Of a stretch of 64,000 nt of DNA, positions 53,680-64,000 are shown in pieces. Under the pieces are notes generated by a model that had not been told where the DNA came from, did no database searches, and saw nothing but the letters and a program-made list of their open reading frames with translations. Positions within the stretch are counted from its first letter, which is position 1; every line of letters starts with the position of its first letter. The stretch lies in assembly GCF_028372415.1 (NCBI RefSeq), contig NC_092875.1:48341271-48405270 (forward strand), in the 5' to 3' direction. Origin of the DNA: Notamacropus eugenii (taxonomy: Eukaryota; Chordata; Mammalia; Diprotodontia; Macropodidae). Made by a program: the position numbers and the translations under genes.

Positions 53680-53945
53680 GCCAGGTGAGGCAGTGGATAG
53701 AGTGCTGGGTCTGGGTTCAGGAAGATCTGAATTCAAATTGGGTTTCAGATACCTATTAGCAGTATGACCCTGGCAAGTCATTTAACCTCTATTTGCCTCA
53801 GTTTCCTCATCTGTCAAATGAGGATAATAATAGTACTTACCTCCCAGGGTTGTTGTGAGGATCAAATGAGTAGAAATAAAGTGTTTAGCTCGGTTCCTGG
53901 CATATAGTAAGTGCTATATAAATGTTCACCATTATTAATATTTAT
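53680..53945 (+). repeat. CORE-SINE, full length
   Basis: CAGTGGATAGAGTGCTGGG ... CCAGGGTTGTTGTGAGGATC ... GCTATATAAATGTTCACC. Confidence 0.9.
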
Positions 53946-53946
53946 T

Positions 53947-54814
53947 AGAATGTAAGCTTCTTTTTTTATTTTGTTTTGTTTTGCTTTTTTCCCCAAATTT
54001 ATTAATTTGTTTTCAGTTTTCAACAATCACTTTCATAACTTCCAAATTTTCTCCCCTTCCCTCCCTGAGACAGCATGCAATCTTATATGGGTTCTACACA
54101 TAACATTGTTATTAAACACATTTTCATATTAGTCATATTGCATAGAAGAATTAAAATGAATGGGAGAAACCATGAGAAAAACACAACACAACACAACAAA
54201 AGAGAAAATAATCTGCTTCATTCTGTGTTCTGATTCCATAGTTCTTTCTCTGGATGTGGATGACATTTTGAATCATGACACCTCTGGAAATGCTTTAGGT
54301 CCTTGCATTGCTGTGAAGGACTAAGTCTATAAAAATCAGTCCCCGTACATTGTGGCTGTTACTGTATAATGTTCTCCTCATTCTGCTCACTTCACTCAGC
54401 ATTAGTTCATATAAGTCTTTCCAGGTTTTTCTGAAGTCTGCCTGTTTGTCATTTCTTATAGCACAATAGTATTCCATTACATTCATATACCACAACATGT
54501 TCATCCATTCCCCAGTTGATGAGCATCCCCTTGATTTCCAGTTCTTGACCACCACAAAAAGAGCTGCTACAAATATTTTTGTATATGTGGGTCCTTTTCC
54601 CATTTTTATGATCTCTTTGGGATACAGCCCTGGAAGTGGTATTGCTGGGTCAAAGGGTATGCACATTTTTATAGCCCTTTGGACATAGTTCCAAACTGCT
54701 CTCCAGAATGGTTGTAACAGCCCACAGCTCCACCAACAATGAATCAGTGTTCTAACTCTCCCACATCTTCTCCAACATGTATCATTTTCCTGTTTTGTCA
54801 AGAATGTAAACTTC
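53947..54814 (-). mobile_element. 5'-truncated L1 with target duplication and open ORF2 end
   Basis: AGAATGTAAGCTTC (53947-53960) and AGAATGTAAACTTC (54801-54814) flank a roughly 840-bp antisense L1. On the minus strand about 165 codons of ORF2 C-terminus are uninterrupted (HCWWSCG, FDPAIPLPGLYPK, MEYYCAIRNDKQADF), followed by 3' UTR. Open frame plus near-perfect duplication make this the youngest L1 in the window. Confidence 0.9.
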
Positions 54815-55980
54815 CTGAGGGCAGTAGCTGTCAGTAAATATACCTGCATAAAAACTCAAAAACAAAATACTTAAACAGTCCCACTTGAAAGATAAAAATC
54901 ACAATTGCTCCAAACAAAGTTGTGTGGATTCAGGAACGTTTCACAGAGTTATGTGACATTACTACATGCTTAATAACAAGGGCCTTTCTTGTTCCTGAAA
55001 ATGACCTTTCTCCACCCAAATCCTGTGAAGTCAAGGAGAAACTATACAGATTAGTTTAAGAAAATTCTGCCACCAACTTTTGTCTGACCCTATAGTCAAG
55101 ATTACCAGCTTCATTCATTCATGCCCTCACTCATCCATCTGTCCATCTATTTATTCCTGAATCATAAGGAAAGCTCTCTGATGGAGCAGAGGGCATTAGG
55201 TTGTTAAGAGACCTGGATTTGAATCCTGACTGCTATTTCCTTTCTGTGCAGTCTTAGGTAAACTCCTCTTAGGGCAAATGGGAAAGTTGTTACTAAAAGC
55301 TTTAAAATTATTTCTAAGTCCCTTTCAGCTCTAAATTCTAATCATCACATTAGCAAGGAACAGGTATGATGGAAGACTGTATGAAAGTATTTATTAAGCT
55401 TTTATATGTTCCAGCCAGTAGGAATACAAACCAAAGAAAAAATAGTAGTGGTCCTTTCCCTTCCCTCAAGGAACTTAACATAACAGCAGTACATAACACA
55501 AAAAGAGTGACAAGGGTGGTGAGAAGGAAAGGCACCTGAACAGTGTAGATGGTGGTGAAGTCCAGAGAGTCAGAAGCAGAGCCAGGAAAGGACTGAAGGA
55601 CGGTTGATCTGGGCCCTTCTTTAAAATGTAAGATCTGGGAAGAAATTCACCAGTGGGATAAGGGGACTTCTGGGGTGCAGGGATGTTCCTGGGGGAGAAG
55701 ACTGCTAGGCATGGGGAGGAAGACTGGAGAGTCAGAATCAGATAGGCAGAGAAGTGGCATGTAGAAGGGAGTGATAGCCAGCTAAGGGAGGGCCTGGGGA
55801 ATCATAGGGATGAGCAGCCTGCAGTTGATAGAAGATAATGGTAGTGAGATAGCACTGATTTGACTAGTTAACCTAGAGCAGGAAGTAGAGAAGCTATGGG
55901 TGGCAAAGTAGATGGCAAGATGACCAGAGTAGAGTGCTAGATGAGATATGAACTGTGACTGGCTTTCATGGGGGAGGAGA
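54815..55980. repeat. Intergenic: L2-like block and unclassified DNA
   Basis: 55380-55980 is an L2-like block with internal GGAACTTAACATAACAG... TTTCATGGGGGAGGAG parts. 54840-55370 is not recognised except a weak SINE near 55190-55340. Confidence 0.5.
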
Positions 55981-56295
55981 ACAAGCATTTCTATAGTGCC
56001 TACTATGTGCCACGCACTGTGCTAAGCACTCTTAAAATATTTCATTTGATCCTTACAACTCTGCTATTACCCCCATTTTACAGTTCAGAAAACTGAGGTT
56101 AACAGAGTTTAAGTGAATTGCCATGGATGACAAAACAAAGTTAAGTGTCTGAGGTCACATTTGAACTCAGGCCTTCATGACAGCTAGGTGGCGCAGTTGA
56201 TAGAAAGCTGGGCCTGGAATTAGGAAAACCTGAGTTCAAAACTGGCTTCAGACGCCTCCTAGCTAGGTAACCCTGGGCAAGCCACTTGGACTGCT
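55981..56295. repeat. Antisense SINE then sense tRNA-derived SINE
   Basis: 55985-56177 antisense (CCTACTATGTGCCACGCACT ... CCCATTTTACAG). 56178-56292 sense (ACAGCTAGGTGGCGCAGTTG ... CCTGGGCAAGCCACTTGG). Confidence 0.8.
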
Positions 56296-57035
56296 TTATT
56301 GCATCTAAGCTAAAATGCAAACTCCTCCTTTTGGTGTTCAAAGTCTTTTGTAACTTGGCCCCATAACTAATGATGGGCTGGGGCAAATGTTTTACCACCA
56401 GCTGGGGAAGGGGGAATGTCCTCTAGGACATACCTTTTAGTTTAATCTGCATCATTAACATTTTCACTATCACTTTCTTAAATCTAGACAATCAACAAAG
56501 CAGTAAATTGAGCCTGGAAGCGTAGCTTTGATGATTTCTGAGGCGTCCATGCTCCTAAAGGCAATTTAAAAAGGCCCCAGGCTCCAATTGATCTTTCTAG
56601 ACTTATCACACTGTTGGCTCTCACTCTTGTTCCAGCCAAACTGGTCTACTCATTGTCCCTCTGTCCTGTTCTATGTCTAGATCCCAGACTTTGCTGTTCT
56701 CTATTCCTGGGGTCCTTTCTTTCTTCACCTCACCTCACTTCACTTCTTGGGACAGCCTAGTTCCATGAAAGATTCAGCTCAAATCCTAATCCCTTCAAGA
56801 CACCTTTCCCCACCATCCAAGTTCTTAGCAATTCCCTTAATCCTAACTCCAAATGACTATAGATATTTGGTATTTTCTTACTTTTGTGTGTATGGTTCCC
56901 TTCCTCTCCCTCTCCCCATGTAAGCTTCTCAAGGGCTGTTACTGATTTATTTTTGACTTTGTATCCTTAATGGTTATTACAATGCTTGACACACAGTAGG
57001 CTCTCAAAAAATGTTCTGTGTATTGAATTGAATAA
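56296..57035 (+). repeat. L2 3' end, two pieces
   Basis: 56300-56370 and 56590-57035, ending GCTTGACACACAGTAGGCTC. Confidence 0.75.
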
Positions 57036-57585
57036 TATTTATTCACCTGCCCCTGGAGCAGTAGTAAAGACCTCAGGTTCCTCAGAAAATCTGAAATACT
57101 TTATGCATGTGTCTGTAAATATACATACATATATATGTGAACCATATTTAAATTGTAAATCCAGTTTCAATGAACAAAAAATAATGGGCTAAAAGTCATA
57201 CAAAGTAAATCTAGCATAACAGCAGAATCAGAATAGAATGTTTCCACCAAAAACATGACTAAAACAACAGTAATTTCTGCCTCTTTATTCGCTTTCCTTT
57301 CCTTCCTTCCTATCTGGCTCCTTTTTTCCCCTACGCCTTTCGTCCCCAGTCTACTATCTCCATATATTCTGTTCTTATAATCCTCCCTAGAATACACCTT
57401 CCTTTCTTCCTATCCTTCTTTAACAACTTTTTATCCTCCCCATAATACATCTCTTCCTATAATCCTCCCTAAAATATATTGTCCTTTCTTCCTAACCTCT
57501 CTCCCTGTAAAATCCTTATCTTCTCACCAATATTGGAAGAAGAAATCAATCAACCATCATCTATTAAATACATACTATGTGCCAG
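57036..57585. other. Intergenic, pyrimidine-rich, nothing recognised
   Basis: C/T-rich tract 57285-57500 with repeated ATAATCCTCCCTA-like phrases. No gene seen. Confidence 0.45.
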
Positions 57586-57587
57586 GG

Positions 57588-57830
57588 TGGGGTAGTTACG
57601 TGGTGAAATGGATAGAGGGGCCTGGAAGTCAGGAAGACTCATCTTCCTGAGTTCAAATCTGACTTCAGACATCAACTGGCTGTATGACTCTGAGTTAGTC
57701 ACTCAACCCCATTTGCCTCAGTTTCTTCATCTGTAAAATGAGGTGGGGAAGGAAATGGCAAACTGTTCCAGTATCTTCGGCAAAAAAAAAAACCCAAATA
57801 GGGTCACAGACCGAAAAGCACAGAACACCA
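57588..57830 (+). repeat. RTE-tailed SINE, sense
   Basis: GGTGAAATGGATAGAGGGGC ... AAACCCAAATAGGGTCACAG. Confidence 0.85.
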
Positions 57831-57959
57831 TGTGCTAGGTACATAGTTGTGGGGATATAATGACAAAAGTGAAGGATTTCCTGCTTCCAAATAGCTTCCA
57901 TTCAACACAAGGAACACATTTATTTACATTGCTAAGTAGATAACAGGCTATATACAAAA

Positions 57960-58412
57960 GTAAACTTTAGCCCGCTGGTGCAGCCCAGCCTTCCAACGTT
58001 CTCCGCTCCCCTTCCTGCGCTCTGTGGTCCAGTCAAGCCCGCTTCTCTCTGGTCCTTACACAGGGCAGACATCTCCCATCTTCATGCCTTGGTCCTGGCT
58101 CTACTTTGTGTTTAGAATGTGCTTCCTTTTCACCTCCTTCACTTTTGGGAATCCTTCTCTTCCTGCAAGATGCAGTTCCAACACTACTTTTTTTTTAAAA
58201 GAAGCTTTTTATTTTTTATTTGTTCTAAAACTACAGTTGTTTGTTTGGTTTTTTGCATTCTCGGTACTCAGCATAGTCAGTTAACAGGCATTTATTTGGT
58301 GCTTACTATGTGGCAGGCATTGTGCTACAAAGAAAGCCAAAAACAAGGTACCTGTACCTATTGGGCTCAGAATCTAATAGGGGAGATGACATAAAAGTGT
58401 GCTCAAATAAGA

Positions 58413-58445
<33 letters not shown>

Positions 58446-58450
58446 GTATT
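57960..58450 (+). repeat. L2 piece, L2-like block and TG microsatellite
   Basis: 57970-58190 L2; 58275-58400 L2-like (GGTGCTTACTATGTGGCAGG); 58413-58448 (TG)n. Confidence 0.75.
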
Positions 58451-59390
58451 TGAGAGAGACAGCAAAAAATTAAGTTTCCACAGACTTGCTGAAGTCATTG
58501 AGAATAAGTCAAATAATAAGAAAGTTTAGGTGGGCTCAACCAATCAAGAGACAGTGGCCTTCAGAAAATTACCTAAAACTAGCTTAAACTAGCCAGGGCT
58601 TCACTGTGCTTGCTTAGTGAACCTCATGCCGATAAGCAGACCCCACCTCCCCATAAAATTCTCCCTCCATTTTCTGATCATGAGTCCTATGTTGAAGCAT
58701 GTTTGGGAGAGGGAAACACACCAAGGATGGTTACTAGTAGGCATGTAGAGCAGATGGTGACCTAACGGAGATGGGACCAATGGGAGGATCTCTGTCCTGA
58801 ACTAACAGTATCAGAATGCTCTCTCTTCTACATCCAACACTTCCTACTCCTGAAAAGAAGCGTTGGACTCCTCTGAACTCTGCTGTGATACATTTTCCTT
58901 GATACCTTTTCAGTGTCAGGCGTGTTTCTAACATATATATCATAATATATACATCTAGAGGATATCCACAGTCAATTTAGCAGATAGGTGAGAGCACCAT
59001 GTCCTGGAATTGGGAGGATCTGAGTTCAAAAGATATAGACAAGATAGATGGGGGATAATCAGCGGATAGAAGACAAAGGTTTCTTGTGGAAGGAGGGATT
59101 TTCTTGGAACTTGAAGGAAGCTAAAAAAAACAAACCAGGAGGTGGGAGAATATTCCAGGTATGGGAGACCTGATTACCTCCCGGAGCAGGCACCAGAGGG
59201 TCTCCACAAGCTGCTCCCCTCCGACCTTTCTTATCTTCTTCCACCTTCCTCCCTGACCCTCCTCTTCCATCCAGTGCCATCCGCCTCCCTCAGCTCCGGG
59301 CACTCTCTCTGGCTGTCCCCATGCCCAGAGGGCTCCTCCTCTGCTCTGGCTTCCTTTAGCGAAGGATCTCCCTTCGTACTGGGAGGCGTC
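58451..59390. other. Intergenic, little recognised
   Basis: 58965-59030 SINE fragment, 59090-59165 L2-like fragment. No gene. Confidence 0.45.
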
Positions 59391-59640
59391 CCCAGGCCCG
59401 CGCTTCTCCTCTGCTAATGACCTCCAGCTTATCCCGTATAGAGCTCGCCCTGGAGATGTCTGTGTGCCCCCCTCTGCTCCCATTAGCGGGACGGACTCCG
59501 GGACACCCGGGGGGCCTCGATCAGCGCTCAGAGCTGGGCAGGAGCGGTCTGCCTCTGCCTCCTTTAGTACTCCAGCGGGGCACTAAGCAGGCGCTTCATA
59601 AATGCTTACTGACTGGGCGAGGAACAGAAAAGAGGACCCT
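59391..59640 (+). repeat. L2 3' end near the EP400 island
   Basis: CACTAAGCAGGCGCTTCATA...AATGCTTACTGACTG. It marks the border between repeat DNA and the CpG island. Confidence 0.65.
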
Positions 59641-60057
59641 CGAGGCCAGGGCAAAGGTGGGCAGAGCCTGGGGGCAATGGGAGCCAAGGGGCGCACTGAG
59701 CAGGGAAGTCAGTTTGACAGCTGAGGGGGGGGAGGCTTCACTCCCCGGGGGCAGGGCCTGTGGTCTTTGTTTCTGCAGCCTCCAGCTTACTCAACGCTTG
59801 CCAATCGTCCCGGGTGGACTGCTTTTCCTTCCCCGCTCCAGGCTCCCTACACAGGCTGCCTCCAGGAGCGGGCATTGTTAGGACTCCTCTTCCTCCACCT
59901 CGCTCGATCGGCACCGCTCAAGTCGCCTTCCTTCCCGTCGGCCCCGCCCGCCAGCCTCTCTGTCTCTCGTCTCCTCTCGTTCGTCTTCGCCTCTCTATCC
60001 CTCCCTTCCTTTTTCTCTATGGCCCTCCGCCTCCCCGTACCCCGCCCCCCCCCTCCT

Positions 60058-60073
60058 CGCGCCCCCTAGCGCC
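60058..60073 (-). promoter_or_regulatory. CTCF-like motif in the EP400 island
   Basis: Minus strand reads GGCGCTAGGGGGCGC, close to the CTCF core CTAGGGGGCGC. Confidence 0.5.
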
Positions 60074-60429
60074 TCGAGTTGGTGCGCCCTCGAGAGTGGG
60101 GCTCAGGCTGGGCCCTGAGGAGAGCCGGGGACGACGCGAAGGCGAAAGTCCCGGCGGCGCGTGTCCCCGCCGGCTCGCCGTGGCCGCGCCGCCTTTCGCT
60201 TCTCCGCAGGGCGCTGAAAGGCCGTCGCCGCCGTCGCCACCTCCTTCTCGCCGATCGGTAGCCGAGGTGAGTCAGTCCCAGGAGTCGCGGAGACAAGCTA
60301 GGCGGCCGGGGGAGAGCGGGGCCACGGCGGATGGGTTCCTCCCCACTCCCCTCTGTCCCCGGCGGCGCGGGCTCGGCCCGGGCCCCTAGAGGCGCGGCGC
60401 GTGGGCGCGCGGGGGCCGCTTCCGGTCGT

Positions 60430-60564
60430 CGGACCTAGGGGCCGCCGAGGCTTCCGGGCCGCCGCCGCCGCCGCCGGACGGACGGACTGACTGGAGGGCC
60501 GGACGGAGCGCCGGGCGGAGGCGCTGAGGGCCGAGGCGGTTCCGAGGCTCGGGCCGGAGCTCAG
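60430..60564 (+). other. EP400: Candidate EP400 exon 1 (non-coding)
   Basis: Lies just after the ETS-like motifs and ends at a good donor, CTCAG/GTGGGA (60565). A second donor, GCCGAG/GTGAGT at 60267, would define a different upstream exon. Start and choice of donor are guesses. Confidence 0.35.
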
Positions 60565-63500
60565 GTGGGAGAGGCCGCTCAGGGCTTCCCTCGGCGCCGG
60601 ACGTGAGGCCGTCGCCTCCCCTTTGTGACGGGTGAGGGGGAAGATGAAGGGACCGGCCGAGGGGGAAGCGCAGCGTAGGCCCCCTGGTCGCCCTGACCAT
60701 TGTTGTCAGCGCCCGGGGCGGCGCGGGGCCGCAGACGGCGGAGATGATCCGGGCCACCCCCTCCCTTGTCGGCCTGGCTGGTTTTGTCCTTCGCCCTCCT
60801 CTGGCCGGGCCGGGCGGGATGTAGGATCCTCTCGGAGGCTGAGCGACGTTGGGCCGGGGACCGAAGTAACGGCGGAGCTGTCAGTCCTGCCCCTCCCGCG
60901 GGGTGGGCCGGAGCCCGGCTAACCTCCTCCTCCCTGCTCTTAGTGCCCCGCTAGGGTCTAGGGAGCCTTCCGAGGAAGACCCTGCGGGCCCAAGGTTACG
61001 TTATCGCCCACCGATGGCAGCTAGCCTCGGGTAGAGCGAGCAGGAGGATGGGCGGCAGCTACCCCGGCCTCCCATCCCGCCGCCGCCGCTTCCTAGCGGG
61101 GTGACCCTCGGAAGCAGCCGGGGTTCAACAGACCTTAGCATCCTTCCTATCCCTAAATCTGTGACAGATCTAAGAAGTGACCCATGTATGAATAGCGCGA
61201 GGGAGGAGGGGGACAGGAGCAAGGAAACTAGCTTTGTTGGGACGTTATCTTTGTTTTTACCTACTTAGAACAGGAGACTCCCATCCCTAACCCTCATTGG
61301 CACCCCCAGGGTTCATGCAGCAAGTAAATCTTCAAAGGATTCCCAAGTCTAGATCTGATGTAAAAATAAAATCAAAACCCACAGCCATAAGATGGAATTA
61401 TAGGATTCTAAAGCTGGAAGAAACCTTGAATGCCATGGCATTGTTTGAAAATCGTTCATTTTCTTAATAAGCCAGTTTTGAAAAAGATGGTTGAATGACT
61501 TCAGCGGTCTTTAATGGATTGTTTTGATTGTATTTAGTAAGACCTTTTATCTACAACATTTATTTTTACACAGTATTCCTTGTTGCTTTCATGACTAACC
61601 TATTTGGGAAGATTTTAAAATGGTACCAGTACATACAGTCTTTCTATTTTAAGTAAATGGCTTTAAAAATGACATTGAGTAATTTTGATCTTGTGCATAT
61701 TTAGATGTTATAAACAAAGTATTAGTAATGTTTATTTCCTGCTCTTATTTAGAATATTTTAAAGAAGTTAACATTGGTTTTTGAAAGGTGTTATGATATT
61801 GCAGAGATGCTCCTTTTCACAGAAATTTTACTTTTCAAAATGGAAACAGGGATTTATTTTATTTTCTATTGTGTTTTTGTTAAAGTGACCTGAAATACTA
61901 AGGTAATTTTGACTCCAATTCTGATTTAAGGTTAACCAGCCACCCTTTAAATTTGAGTCAATGAGAATAAAATTTTTTAGGGTATAAAAATATGAAAGAT
62001 TATACAAGTGGTTGTGAGATACCAAAGGTTGTTTTGGAAATTGGTACCTTAGAGTTTTTCTGAGTCAGCAGATTCAAGATGACATCTGACATCTCTTCCA
62101 CCTTTGAAGTTGTATGATTTTGAGACTTGAGGATAAGGAAAAGTGCCCAAGGAGAAATAGGGTGAAGAGGAAAAGGGAATTACTGCTAAGACCAGGGAAA
62201 GGAAATTGGTTGTATCTATTCATGGGTTAAGGAGGTGAGGAGAAGGACAAAGATAACCTTCATTGTCAGTTTGTTTAGCGCTTTTTCTGGGAAGCTGGCC
62301 CCCAGCTGCCCGAAGGAATGACAGAAGACTGAGGGTTTTGCTTCCAGAAAGCATAGAGAAGTGGGAGAATTTCACAATGACCTGCACGGGTCATGCACTG
62401 TTTGTTTCTGCCAGAACAGTCTGGTCTTCCCAGGGGACCGGGGGACCCTGTTCTTGGGCTATCAGAAAAGAATGAGTTTTTCTCCAAATGGATGGAGAAC
62501 TTCAGTGTGAAAACAAAGAAGAAGCAGGATTTAAAGAGGCAGGGGAGAATCCTGACCTGAAAGATTGTGATTAGAGAAAAGGGAAGAAAGACCCCTGAAT
62601 ACTTGAAATTAAGTAACAGATAGGAACTCTTTTAAAGTAGGTGTGATCTCAGATACCAACAGTGTGACTCTGGGCAATTCACTTAACCTTTGTTGGACTC
62701 AGTTTCCTCTGTAAAATAGAGATAATAAAAGCTCATATCTCCTACGGTTATTGTGAGGTAATAAGATAATATTTGCAAAGGGCTTTGCTAACCTTAAATT
62801 GCTCTACCAATAAATGCTAGCTAACTATTATTATCCAGAGGAGGAAAAGGTAGCTGCTTGTCTTCTAAGTAAAGGATCTACAAATGTTACTAGTGAGAGA
62901 TAGTCCAGTAAAAGTCAGAGTAAGAAAAAAAGTAGTGATGGTGAAAGGTATAAAGACAGTTCTTTACTGATTGGACATTCATAATAAAGAGGATTGCTAA
63001 CTTTTTTCTGGGACTTAAATAGAGTGTGAGAGAGAACATCCCAAGACTTGTCAAACAGAATGACTTCTATTCGTATATAGAGATTCATGAGAACAAAATT
63101 GATAGCACCAGGAATCTGGACAGCTTTGAGAAAGATAGTCTTGAGTAGGAAATTGGTCACTTTAGGGATACAGGAATTCTTTTCACCTCTACTTCACATT
63201 GAAAACAAGGTTTTAGAAGGGAGAGGTAGATTTGGGAAATGAATAGGTGACTAAGAGGTAATGTCTTAGAATAGGATTTAAACCATGGCTTAAAATATAG
63301 GAATGATAAACTCTTAGCCAGGGATGGAGTGAATGTAAAGATTGGCTGATAGAAACAATTTGTCTTAGGATCTTGCAAATCTAATTTGAAGGACTCTACG
63401 CTGAAAAGGAGGGAGAAAAGAGAAAATTCCTTGCATTGATAAACCCATGCCATAGATGCCTTAGGGAGTAGCTAAGTGAAGGAATAATTATAGCAGTAGA

Positions 63501-64000
63501 GACACCCAGGAGATAAAAGTCTTAGAGAAACACTTGGTCCAGCCTCTGGCTTTAGTTGTCTTTCTTTATATGAACGCACAGAGAATGGGTAACAAACGAG
63601 ATGAATGTAAGATCCCATGGTAAGAAGGCAGAATTGCCTTATAAGTATCACTGAGACTAGGACCTGTGACTGGTTCTGGAAGGGAGTATCTTTCTTCAGA
63701 AGTAAGGGAAATTGGAAAAGGAGGGTGAATAGAGGTGTACTGGTATGGTACATTAAGAATATAGTGTCATATGAGAAGATCCAGGAATCAGGAAGAATTT
63801 CATTGGGTTGTAAACAGAGGCAAAGACAGCAGTATTGTCACTGGAGTAGAACATAGGCCACCTATCCAGAAAGAGGAAGGAGGGATATGTCCTGGCATTA
63901 AGGCACAGTATAGTAGTGATGGGGGATTTAAGCTGTCTGTGCATATGCGGCTGCCAAATGGAGAGCAGCTAGCACTTTCTTGGTTTACTTTAATGATAGT
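60565..64000 (+). other. EP400: EP400 intron 1 (inferred)
   Basis: No exon-like frame with splice sites resembling the EP400 N-terminus (MHHGTGPQ in human) is seen. Repeats: 61390-61440 antisense SINE tail; 62640-62840 sense CORE-SINE. 61450-62000 is AT-rich. 62860-64000 is purine-rich and not recognised. Confidence 0.5.
62640..62840 (+). repeat. CORE-SINE (MIR type)
   Basis: TGACTCTGGGCAATTCACTT ... TTATTGTGAGGTAATAAG ... AATGCTAGCTAACTATTATT. Confidence 0.85.

Larger units (their letters stand above)
59880..60990 (+). promoter_or_regulatory. EP400: EP400 CpG island and promoter (inferred)
   Basis: Strongly CpG-rich, with CCGCTTCCGG (60416) and CTTCCGG (60451) ETS/GABP-like motifs, CCG-trinucleotide runs, no TATA box and no repeats. 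EP400 is the next gene after PUS1 in the syntenic human region, and its first exon there is non-coding in a CpG island. Gene identity is by position only; no EP400 coding sequence is in the window. Confidence 0.65.

Noticed and set aside
59187-59204. Possible fourth CTCF motif (GCACCAGAGGGTCTC)
   Set aside because: The 3' half departs from the consensus; too weak to list.
59760-60389. A 209-codon open frame in the EP400 island
   Set aside because: Pro/Arg-rich translation typical of any frame in CpG-island DNA; no resemblance to EP400 or another family.

Overview
The window is vertebrate nuclear DNA, almost certainly from a marsupial. It carries the 3' end of ULK1, all of PUS1 and the promoter/first-exon region of EP400, all on the + strand. 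This is the gene order I recall for human 12q24.33 (ULK1-PUS1-EP400), close to a chromosome end in human. The marsupial call rests on the interspersed repeats: many CORE-SINEs of MIR/MAR1 type, tRNA-derived SINEs opening GGCAGCTAGGTGGC and closing on an RTE-like tail, marsupial-type L1 3' ends, L2, and an L3/CR1-type LINE. The species cannot be fixed from this sequence alone.

Layout. 1-7952: the last six coding exons of ULK1, encoding the end of the Ser/Pro-rich linker and the whole C-terminal ATG13-binding (EAT/MIT) region; a long 3' UTR probably runs to a poly(A) signal at 10720. 10.75-26.96 kb: intergenic, with SINEs, L1 and L2 fragments, a degenerate GGTCTA-type tandem repeat, and a roughly 0.5-kb inverted duplication (18.02-18.57 and 20.38-20.89 kb) whose core is nearly identical. 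A roughly 1-kb TG/TATGG tandem array ends exactly where the PUS1 CpG island begins. 26.96-50.6 kb: PUS1, six exons, 429 codons from the upstream start. Intron 1 holds a 15-copy 76-bp tandem repeat. Intron 4 holds a 69-copy 38-bp tandem repeat ending 45 bp before exon 5. 50.6-59.9 kb: intergenic LINE and SINE debris. 59.9-61.0 kb: a CpG island with ETS-like and CTCF-like motifs, taken as the EP400 promoter and first non-coding exon. 61-64 kb: EP400 intron 1, with no coding exon seen.

The three genes are unrelated in pathway: autophagy initiation (ULK1), tRNA/mRNA pseudouridylation (PUS1) and TIP60/p400 chromatin remodelling (EP400). They are neighbours by conserved synteny, not an operon. I see no new protein-coding system. 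The unusual content is structural: the 69-unit array whose every unit looks like a small 3' splice site, with block duplications in multiples of 14 units; the inverted duplication with a conversion-like core; and three CTCF-like motifs in one orientation. LTR-type retroviral fossils are present only as decayed pieces. All family and motif assignments are by eye.
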